Shown here piece after piece: positions 1 to 5,223 of a stretch of DNA of 5,752 nt (positions within the stretch are counted from its first letter, which is position 1; every line of letters begins with the position of its first letter). This DNA comes from Zymomonas sp. GTDB taxonomy: Bacteria > Pseudomonadota > Alphaproteobacteria > Sphingomonadales > Sphingomonadaceae. Under the pieces are notes generated by a model. It saw nothing but the letters and a program-made list of their open reading frames with translations. It had not been told where the DNA came from and ran no database searches. The position numbers and the translations under genes are program-made. The stretch lies in contig JAIYAJ010000373.1 of the NCBI GenBank assembly GCA_027489105.1, positions 1-5,752 on the forward strand. Direction: 5' to 3'.

Positions 1-76
1 AGGTCTGCGCCAGCCCTGGAAAGGATGCCAAGCCGAGGAGACCGAGCACCGCCAGCCGGACGTGACTGCGGCTCAT
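1..76 (-). CDS. Start of a fifth operon gene: exported protein of unknown function (5' fragment)
   Basis: The ATG at 76-74 overlaps the usher stop codon (TGA, 75-73) as ATGA. The frame stays open to the window edge and gives 25 residues, MSRSHVRLAVLGLLGLASFPGLAQ plus T. This is a textbook Sec signal peptide: basic N-terminus (R3, R6 region), a hydrophobic core VLGLLGLA, and a likely cleavage site after PGLA. A weak GGTGG Shine-Dalgarno-like element lies 7 bases before the ATG, inside the usher gene. The four-base overlap argues for translational coupling and membership in the same operon. In chaperone-usher loci the gene after the usher often encodes a tip adhesin or minor subunit, so that is the leading inference, but nothing in these 25 residues identifies the mature protein. 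I am confident about the start and export signal, not about function. Confidence 0.75.
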   Translation of the reverse strand, partial: MSRSHVRLAVLGLLGLASFPGLAQT

Positions 77-2793
77 TCGAAAACCACCATCGCCTGAACG
101 TCCGGCGCCGGCCCGCCTTGCGCGCCGATCGTGAAGCTGACCTGTTCGGCCAGCCGCATGTTCAGCCGGCGTGCCTGCGTCTCCTCGATCTCCAGCCGGT
201 AGGTTCCCGGTCGCAGCGCATCGAACAGCGCGCTGCCGTCGAACTCTGTCCGGCCCTCATGGGCTTCCCCATTCTCATTCACGACACGCAGCATCACAGC
301 CGAAAGCCCCACCTTCCGATCCCCGCGCCGGACGGTGATGGTGATCATCACCTCGCCCTTCGCCTGGATGGGATAGCGTATAACAGCAACGGTGCCGGCG
401 CGAGGCGTGAATTCGGCCACCGGCGGTGGTCCCGCGACATTGTCGAGCTGGACGTTGTCGAGGCTCGTGCGGACCTGCGCGACCGTGCCATAGCCGAGGC
501 CGGTGACCAGCGCCCGGCCCTTGTCGTCGGTGACGATCTCCTCACCGCTCGAGCCGCTGGTCACGACACCGGCAACCGGCTCCTCGCCCCGGTCGAAGCG
601 GCCATTGCCATTATCGTCGAGGAACGCCTGGATCGCGGCGTTGCCGCCCGAGGCTGCCCCCGGCCTGCGCGGCAGATAGCCGCCGCCGAGCGGATCGGGA
701 ACCAGACTGAACGCCAGCTGGAGCCCCAGCCGCCAGTCGTTGCGCGGGCGGCTATACTGCGCGTCGAGCGACAGGTCGGCGAAGGGCAGGCGCCGGATCG
801 CGGAGACCTGAATCGTGCTGTCCCGGTCGCCTTGAAAGCTCTGGCCCAGGCCGATGCGCACGGCGGTGCTTTCACCGATGTTGCGATCGGCGACGATCGA
901 GAGCGCGCCGAGGCGCAGGTCGGGCAGCAGCTGATAGTCGACCGCGGCGCGAAGCTGCCATTGGAACAGGGCGAAGGAGGACAGGCTGATGAGTCCTGAC
1001 AGGCGGTTGATCGCGCTGCCCAGCACCGGTTCGGTCCGTTCGAAATCGAAACCGGTGGACACATAGAGGCCGCCGATAGGCGCAGAGGCGCGCAACAGGC
1101 CGGCCCAGTTGCGGTCGCCATTGGCAAATTGGTCGCGCGTCATGCGGAACGAGAAGGGAATGGAGAAACCGCGCGACGGGCGCAGCTGCCAGTCGAGGTT
1201 GAGCTCGCTCGACCGCCGCAATGGTCTGCCGTCGCCGCCCCGGGGAATCGTCTCGTCGACGAAGCCGCCGCCATATTCCGAATGGCGGACGATCGTCGAG
1301 ATCTTCATCCATTCGCCGGCCAGGGCCAGCGCGACCGCCGTCCCGCCGCGCTCGTCGGCCGCGCCGTCGATCTGGGTCGCGACGCCGGCAATCGAGGTGC
1401 GCACCCCGGCGGTGGCCAACAGCCGTTCGCCCCTGCCGCTGGGCGAATAGCTGGCGACGCCGCCGGCGAGCGTGACATTCTCGGACAGGCCATAGGCCAT
1501 GTTGGCGGTAATCCGCATGTCGCCGACGCCGGGGCTGGCGATCACGTTGGAGTCGCGTGACGGGAAGCGAATCACCGTCCGCTCCTGTTGCGCGACGCCG
1601 AGGTCGACGTTGAACTGGCCCGGTTCGAGCTGGCCGCCGCCGACATTCACGACCCGCACGTCCTCGGTGCGTTCGCCGCGCGGGCCATAAGCGACGATTC
1701 GGATGATGTTGACACCGCGCTGCAGAGGTACGTCGCGAAACTCGTAGCGCCCCTGAACCGGGGTCGACTGGCCGCTGCGCAACACGTCGTTGACGTAGAG
1801 TTCGACATCATAGCCGAGCGGGAGTTCGCCGCGCAGGTCGACCCGGCCGAAAATGCTGGTCTGTGTCAGCGGCGCGGTGCTCAGCGACACGCCCCGTCCG
1901 GCAAGGCTGCGCGCGCCGAGGGGCAGGGCCGGGGTGAAGATGTCGCCGGCCGAAGCGCGGGTGAAACCGAGCGGTCCGAGCGCTTCGCCATCGGGATCGC
2001 GCCGTTCGAGCAGCATCCGCGCGGTGACCGGGCGGCCCTTCTGATCCGATCCGACATAGCCCTGAAAGTTGCTGAACAGAAGATCGCCGCCCGCGCGGAC
2101 ATCGTAGCGATAGGGGTAGGGGGGCGGGCGCTCCTGCGCGCCAGCCTCGACCAGCACATCGAAGCTGGGCAGGGTCACCAGCGCAGGCGGAGAGTCGACG
2201 CGATAAACGTCGGCGGGCGTGCTGCCTCCGCTCTGCAGCCCGCGGAGCTTTGCCAACCGGTCGAGGCGTGACTGGATCGGCAGCGGTTCGCGCGCGACAA
2301 GCTCCAGACGCAGGGCCGCTTCATCCAGCCGGACACGCACCGGCAGCAGCTTTTCGAGCAATGACGCCCTGACATAGATATCGTTGGCGCCGACCACCAT
2401 GTCGCCGGCGAGCAGCAGTTGCAGATTGCCGTCGACCCGGACGACCCCGCTGGGCAGATCCGCGACGACCGAGCGCCGGGCCTCACCGATCGTGCCGACG
2501 ATCCGTTTCTCACCCAGCTGCACGTTCAGATCGGCATCGAGCAATCGCGACAATTCGCCGACCGGGATCAGCAGACCGACCTGTGAGGCATAGACTGGCA
2601 GCGAGTCGGTGATGTTGAGCCGATCGAGCACGACTTCGACCAGCAGCAGGTCATTCTCGTCGAGCGGGTTTCCGGCAGGCTCGATATAGTCGACGAGCGT
2701 GGCTGAGCCGGCAGGTTGCGCTTCCCCAGGCACGGGAGCGAGCAACGAGACAGCCATCAGGGACAAGCACGCCGTGGTCGGCGGTCGCCTCAC
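73..2793 (-). CDS. Outer-membrane fimbrial usher-like protein with two C-terminal beta-sandwich-like modules
   Basis: The protein has 906 residues. It is probably the outer-membrane pore that receives chaperone-bound pilins and secretes and polymerises them. Start is GTG (2793), overlapping the chaperone stop as GTGA; no good ribosome site is visible, which fits coupled translation. Residues 1-25 form a signal peptide (MRRPPTT, hydrophobic core, cleavage near GEA/Q). Residues about 45-205 form an N-terminal periplasmic region with the pattern VGLLIPVGELSRLL. About 225-320 begins the barrel, including GDIFTPALPLGARSLAGRG. About 325-382 resembles an usher plug: DVELYVNDVL, then GRYEFRDVPLQRGVN and AYGPRGE. 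About 385-705 is an alternating aromatic/hydrophobic barrel rich in G and R turns. About 718-808 and 815-906 look like prealbumin or carboxypeptidase-regulatory-like beta modules. Residues 726-737 (DDNGNGRFDRGE) match an EF-hand-like loop. The only cysteine (C9) is in the signal peptide. The usher call rests on motifs and on the pilin and chaperone neighbours. A more generic automatic label would be carboxypeptidase regulatory-like domain protein. Confidence 0.82.
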   Translation of the reverse strand: MRRPPTTACLSLMAVSLLAPVPGEAQPAGSATLVDYIEPAGNPLDENDLLLVEVVLDRLNITDSLPVYASQVGLLIPVGELSRLLDADLNVQLGEKRIVGTIGEARRSVVADLPSGVVRVDGNLQLLLAGDMVVGANDIYVRASLLEKLLPVRVRLDEAALRLELVAREPLPIQSRLDRLAKLRGLQSGGSTPADVYRVDSPPALVTLPSFDVLVEAGAQERPPPYPYRYDVRAGGDLLFSNFQGYVGSDQKGRPVTARMLLERRDPDGEALGPLGFTRASAGDIFTPALPLGARSLAGRGVSLSTAPLTQTSIFGRVDLRGELPLGYDVELYVNDVLRSGQSTPVQGRYEFRDVPLQRGVNIIRIVAYGPRGERTEDVRVVNVGGGQLEPGQFNVDLGVAQQERTVIRFPSRDSNVIASPGVGDMRITANMAYGLSENVTLAGGVASYSPSGRGERLLATAGVRTSIAGVATQIDGAADERGGTAVALALAGEWMKISTIVRHSEYGGGFVDETIPRGGDGRPLRRSSELNLDWQLRPSRGFSIPFSFRMTRDQFANGDRNWAGLLRASAPIGGLYVSTGFDFERTEPVLGSAINRLSGLISLSSFALFQWQLRAAVDYQLLPDLRLGALSIVADRNIGESTAVRIGLGQSFQGDRDSTIQVSAIRRLPFADLSLDAQYSRPRNDWRLGLQLAFSLVPDPLGGGYLPRRPGAASGGNAAIQAFLDDNGNGRFDRGEEPVAGVVTSGSSGEEIVTDDKGRALVTGLGYGTVAQVRTSLDNVQLDNVAGPPPVAEFTPRAGTVAVIRYPIQAKGEVMITITVRRGDRKVGLSAVMLRVVNENGEAHEGRTEFDGSALFDALRPGTYRLEIEETQARRLNMRLAEQVSFTIGAQGGPAPDVQAMVVFE

Positions 2794-3722
2794 GGAGCGG
2801 CGACGGAAGCCTTGCTGAGGACTTTACCCGGCGACGTATCGTCATCGCGAAACTCAATGTCGATCCGCTCGCCTGGCGCTGGAAGGCGCGTCAGCTGGAC
2901 CCGGACATATCGTCGCTCGATCTCCGGATAAACGCCGATCCCGCGCACTGCGCCGATCGGCTCCTCCCCCTGCTTCTTGCTCCCTTTTATCTCGATATCG
3001 CCGTACAGCGAATTGGCCCCCTGCCTCACGAGATCCAGTGTCAAAATGGCGGTGCGGACCGCCGGCGCCTGCCCGTCGGGCGAGACATTCTCGAAGCTGA
3101 TCGCCGCTTTCTCGATCGCGGCGCGGATATCGACCGGGCCGACGCGCACGATGACGGGGATCGACAAAGCGAGCACCGAATTGATCCGGAAGGAGAGTTC
3201 GCCCTCCTTGCGTCCGGCTGCCTCTTCGGCGGTCAGCCCGCTGTCGGCGGGCGGGATGCCGGTTACCGTCAGATGCGTGCGATACTCGCCCGGCGGAACC
3301 TCGCTCGTCGATGCTGCGCGAATGCGGATCGTCTGGCCGGTCCCTTGCGCCACCCTGATCCGACGTGGCGTCGCGACCAGATAGGCCCTGGCCGATTTGA
3401 GCCGTTCGAATTCGGGCTTGCCGGCGGCGTCGCTCGCAGGAACGATCTGTCCGTCGGGCAGCATAACGCGGTCGATCAGCTCGACATCGAAGGACCCCGT
3501 GCCGCTGCTGCTCGCCACCGAGATCGTTGCGGATTTGCCCAGACGGTCGAAGGTCACGCGCTTCGGATTGAGATTGACGCTGGCCACGCCAGCGGAGATC
3601 GCAGGTTCGGCAGCCTGACTGAAGGATGGAGCGGACTGAAGGAGACAGGCCGACATCAACAGGGCTGCGATCGGGTGCGACACCTTTGTCCGTCGCCTGG
3701 CCTGCATCCTGTCCAACTGCAT
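2790..3722 (-). CDS. Periplasmic fimbrial chaperone, PapD-like
   Basis: The protein has 310 residues and is predicted to bind unfolded pilins in the periplasm and deliver them to the usher encoded next. A long basic N-region (RRRTK at 9-13), hydrophobic core (IAALLMSACLL) and cleavage near SFSQA/AEP (37-38) indicate Sec export. Mature residues about 45-157 have the Ig-like chaperone pattern: FDVELIDRVMLPDG, then TPRRIRVAQGTGQTIRIRA (118-136), equivalent to the G1 donor-strand region, and PPGEYRTHLTVTGIP (143-157), a hallmark of fimbrial chaperones. Residues 180-195 (INSVLALSIPVIVRVG) lead to a second beta domain ending near 292. The start used is ATG 3722, 38 bases after the second pilin's stop. 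Its ribosome site is poor, and in-frame GTG 3683 (V14), preceded by AGGCGACGG, is a possible shorter start. It is slightly longer than classical PapD or FimC and lacks cysteine after processing. The stop overlaps the usher start by four bases. Confidence 0.87.
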   Translation of the reverse strand: MQLDRMQARRRTKVSHPIAALLMSACLLQSAPSFSQAAEPAISAGVASVNLNPKRVTFDRLGKSATISVASSSGTGSFDVELIDRVMLPDGQIVPASDAAGKPEFERLKSARAYLVATPRRIRVAQGTGQTIRIRAASTSEVPPGEYRTHLTVTGIPPADSGLTAEEAAGRKEGELSFRINSVLALSIPVIVRVGPVDIRAAIEKAAISFENVSPDGQAPAVRTAILTLDLVRQGANSLYGDIEIKGSKKQGEEPIGAVRGIGVYPEIERRYVRVQLTRLPAPGERIDIEFRDDDTSPGKVLSKASVAAP

Positions 3723-3760
3723 CCCCGCTGCCCGTAGCCCAACCCTAAGCTTGGTTTATA

Positions 3761-4342
3761 CTAGTTATATTGGACCGCAACCACCAAGACGCCGGCATAA
3801 TTTCCCGCTTCCGCAGAGGCATTGGGTTGAAGTGCCCCGCCCACGTCGAAGGCGAGCGCGCCGCTGTCCTTGCCGAAGGCGACCAGCCGGGTGCCGCCGC
3901 CACCCGTGATGCTGGTGGTGGTGCTGAATTCCACTTCACCCTGACCGTTGAGGCGCAGCAGCGAGACGGTTTGCGGCACGCTGATCGACACAACCTGATC
4001 GGGATCGCCGAGCAGGGTGAAGCTTGCCTGGCTCGATAATCCGGGGCTTATTCCCTGGGCGATCTGCTCGGCAGCTTCGGTTCCCACGCTGAGGCGCGGC
4101 GCGGCAGAAAAACCCGTTGGAAGGGGGAGGGAGGTCGATCCCACGCTGGTCCCGATATTGGTCAGAAGGGGCACCGTCACAGCGCCGATGACGACCGCCT
4201 GTTCGGTGGTGACGCCGCTCGGCTGAGTGATCGTTACTCCGGCGTCGGTGGACGCAGTGGACTGTCCCTGCCCCGACGCTGATGGAGTCAGCCCCGCGGA
4301 CAGGAGCAGCATCGCCGCGAAGGTCGTCCCCGAGCGGATCAT
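3761..4342 (-). CDS. Second DUF4402-like fimbrial subunit (divergent, candidate minor pilin)
   Basis: Using ATG 4342 gives 193 residues. GAGGAG (4353-4348) ends five bases before this ATG and only two bases before the adjacent ATG at 4345, so 4342 is preferred; the frame is open up to an ATG at 4387, which has no comparable site. Residues 1-25 form a signal peptide (MIRSGTTFAAMLLLSAGL, cleavage around SAS/GQ). The C-terminal half shows the DUF4402 pattern: ASFTLLGDPDQVVSISVP, then a polar stretch, DVGGALQP, and a final NYAGVLVVAVQYN. This parallels the last strands of the pilin gene before it (YVGGSFTV, NYSGTFSTTVAYN). The N-terminal half differs: the usual L-x-FG block is absent, and a proline- and serine-rich region (TSLPLPTGFSAAPRLSVG) takes its place. 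There is no cysteine. It lies 64 bases after the first pilin gene and 38 before the chaperone. It is probably a structural subunit; tip, adaptor or terminator role is inference. Confidence 0.8.
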   Translation of the reverse strand: MIRSGTTFAAMLLLSAGLTPSASGQGQSTASTDAGVTITQPSGVTTEQAVVIGAVTVPLLTNIGTSVGSTSLPLPTGFSAAPRLSVGTEAAEQIAQGISPGLSSQASFTLLGDPDQVVSISVPQTVSLLRLNGQGEVEFSTTTSITGGGGTRLVAFGKDSGALAFDVGGALQPNASAEAGNYAGVLVVAVQYN

Positions 4343-4362
4343 CATTGCTCCTCGGTGCCGGT

Positions 4363-4396
4363 CCCCACGGCCCGGCGGGTATCGCACGGGCCGGGG
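4363..4396 (-). repeat. Hairpin in the gap between the two pilin genes
   Basis: Arms CGGCCCG (4368-4374) and CGGGCCG (4387-4393) pair over seven bases around a 12-base loop. Three more G-C pairs (4364-4366 with 4394-4396) follow after one bulged A at 4367. It lies within the 64 bases between the first pilin's stop and the second pilin's start. No T-run follows on the minus strand, so it is not a standard intrinsic terminator. A message-stabilising or partial-attenuation role, common after major pilin genes, is plausible but unproven. Confidence 0.55.
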
Positions 4397-4406
4397 CGGC
4401 GGTCCG

Positions 4407-4940
4407 TCAGTTATAGGCGACGGTGGTCGAGAAGGTACCGCTGTAGTTTGCGCTGACGGTCGTATTGGTCACCGTGAAGCTGCCGCCGACATAGAGCGTT
4501 CCGTCGCCCGAGAAGCCGCCGGTCGTGCCGAGCGTGCCCGACAGCGTGTCGGTGGTGGCTTCAGGGGTCAGCGTGACCGTGATGTTGTTGGTCCCGTCGG
4601 TCATCACGACCGAGGCTGGAACGGTGATGGCCACCGTCTGCGCGCCTTCGCCGGTGACGGTGTAGGACGCGCGTGTCCGGGTGCCGCCCGAGATCAGGAC
4701 GGCGGTGCCGCTGTCCACCGTCGGCGTGTCAGACGAGGTCGAAATGGTGATCGTGCTGCTGCCCGAAGCGGGGCGGACAACCGTGCCGAAGGCAAGATTG
4801 TTGACCTTGGTGAGGGCAATCGGCTGGATGATGCGAACCGAACTCGTGGTCGATTCCGAATCACTTGCCTGAGCAAAAGCGGTGCCACCGACCGTCGTCG
4901 CCAGGACTACCGCACTCAACAGCTTCGATATGGTCTTCAT
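4407..4940 (-). CDS. DUF4402 family pilin, probable major fimbrial subunit
   Basis: The protein has 177 residues and heads the operon, the usual place for the abundant structural subunit. Residues 1-23 are a clear signal peptide (MKTISKLLSAVVLATTVGGTAFA, cut before QAS). The mature protein is rich in Thr, Ser, Gly and Val with alternating beta strands. DUF4402 landmarks appear in order: an N-terminal strand VRIIQPIALTKVNNLAFGTVV (35-55), ISGGTRTRASYTVTGEGAQTVAITVP (83-108), a polar loop with MTDGTNNITVTL, LYVGGSFTVT (149-158) and the terminal NYSGTFSTTVAYN. The segment before LAFG is the likely donor strand, by analogy with other chaperone-usher pilins. No cysteine is present, so the classical pilin disulfide is missing. 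GGGGG at 4950-4946 lies five bases before the ATG and may serve as ribosome site. A hairpin follows the stop codon and could keep this message more abundant than the downstream genes. Confidence 0.88.
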   Translation of the reverse strand: MKTISKLLSAVVLATTVGGTAFAQASDSESTTSSVRIIQPIALTKVNNLAFGTVVRPASGSSTITISTSSDTPTVDSGTAVLISGGTRTRASYTVTGEGAQTVAITVPASVVMTDGTNNITVTLTPEATTDTLSGTLGTTGGFSGDGTLYVGGSFTVTNTTVSANYSGTFSTTVAYN

Positions 4941-4978
4941 GATAACCCCCGAATAAACGATGCAACTACAACCCTTTG

Positions 4979-5021
4979 GGAGAGAAGGTCGGAGCCCCCG
5001 CCCGAATGTGGCCCTTCTCCC
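4979..5021 (-). repeat. Inverted repeat in the pilin leader, proximal
   Basis: GAGAAGG (4982-4988) and CCTTCTC (5013-5019) are perfect seven-base arms around a 24-base loop. Two further G-C pairs (4979-4980 with 5020-5021) form if A4981 is bulged. It lies about 40 bases upstream of the pilin ATG, so if transcription starts farther upstream it would be an RNA hairpin in the 5' leader. No T-run follows it. Function is unknown. Confidence 0.45.
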
Positions 5022-5031
5022 TTCGGAAATT

Positions 5032-5053
5032 CCCGACTTGACGCAGTGTCGGG
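5032..5053 (-). repeat. GC-rich short hairpin in the pilin leader
   Basis: CCCGAC (5032-5037) and GTCGGG (5048-5053) are six-base arms with a ten-base loop. On the minus strand the hairpin is followed by AATTTCC, which is too poor in T for a confident terminator call. Its loop contains one arm of the next, overlapping inverted repeat (5038-5076), so the two structures compete. Confidence 0.45.
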
Positions 5054-5076
5054 CTACAAGCCTTCCATCGCGTCAA
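5038..5076 (-). repeat. Inverted repeat TTGACGC / GCGTCAA overlapping the short hairpin
   Basis: TTGACGC (5038-5044) and GCGTCAA (5070-5076) are perfect seven-base arms separated by 25 bases. The arm at 5038-5044 sits inside the loop of the 5032-5053 hairpin, directly next to one of its arms. With no linker between them, both stems could hardly form in full at once. It could be a protein-binding dyad or an RNA stem. On the minus strand the distal arm also reads as a TTGACG -35-like element. Confidence 0.45.
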
Positions 5077-5082
5077 CCACGG

Positions 5083-5131
5083 TTATCGTTACACTAACTT
5101 TATCGCTTTCGATACGGGATTCTAACGATGA
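5083..5131. repeat. Nested inverted repeat, candidate operator
   Basis: Outer arms ATCGTTA (5085-5091) and TAACGAT (5123-5129) enclose 31 bases. Inside them a second dyad, TATCG (5101-5105) and CGATA (5110-5114), has a four-base spacer. One more T-A pair (5083 with 5131) lies beyond a T-G pair. The stretch is distinctly richer in A and T than its surroundings. The arrangement fits a regulator-binding site or a two-tier hairpin; no known operator is recognised. Confidence 0.4.
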
Positions 5132-5176
5132 TCCGGTCCCAGAGGCCGATGAATGGATTCTCGGTGCTGCAAGGCG

Positions 5177-5214
5177 CGACCGTCGCTGACCTGCGCAATG
5201 GCCGGGAACGGTCG
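5177..5214 (-). repeat. Inverted repeat just after the peptidase stop codon
   Basis: CGACCGT (5177-5183) and ACGGTCG (5208-5214) are seven-base arms around a 24-base loop, starting nine bases after the peptidase stop. Position suggests a role in ending or protecting the peptidase transcript, but the loop is long and no T-run follows, so it does not meet intrinsic-terminator criteria. Confidence 0.35.
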
Positions 5215-5223
5215 TGATCCTGC

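Larger units (their letters stand above)
4941..5223 (-). promoter_or_regulatory. Intergenic leader and presumed promoter region of the fimbrial operon
   Basis: These 283 bases separate the peptidase stop from the first pilin ATG and hold no convincing gene. They are richer in A and T than the coding parts, especially around 5083-5131 and 4951-4972, and contain several inverted repeats listed separately. A TTGACG resembling a -35 box is at 5076-5071, but no good -10 box sits 16-18 bases downstream, so no promoter can be fixed. Two GANTC sites (5118-5122 and 5156-5160) are present; in alphaproteobacteria GANTC is the CcrM methylation target. That a promoter lies here is inferred from the gap size and from the operon starting at 4940. 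Confidence 0.5.

Noticed and set aside
25..999. Plus-strand open frame of 324 codons opposite the usher gene
   Set aside because: It is antisense to a well-supported gene. The translation is rich in Arg, Ala, Asp and Gln with no domain pattern, as expected for the opposite strand of GC-rich coding DNA.
1588..2271. Plus-strand open frame of 227 codons opposite the usher
   Set aside because: Low-complexity R/A/E composition and no recognisable motif or ribosome site; a shadow of the usher frame.
3645..3647. Cysteine at residue 26 of the chaperone as a lipoprotein site
   Set aside because: The preceding residues (LMSA-C) are only a loose lipobox, the cysteine lies inside the hydrophobic core, and a good signal peptidase I site follows at SQA/AEP. 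Fimbrial chaperones are soluble.
4343..4387. Longer N-terminus for the second pilin (start at 4387)
   Set aside because: It would put a charged RYPPGRGDRHRG stretch before the signal peptide, overlap the hairpin and lack a ribosome site, whereas GAGGAG is well spaced for the ATG at 4342.
4227..5189. Plus-strand open frame of 320 codons spanning both pilin genes and the leader
   Set aside because: It runs through two signal-peptide pilin genes and their regulatory gap in antisense. The product is Arg/Gly-rich without fold signals.
5177..5214. Intrinsic terminator for the peptidase gene
   Set aside because: The 24-base loop and absence of a T-run do not fit; it is listed only as an inverted repeat.
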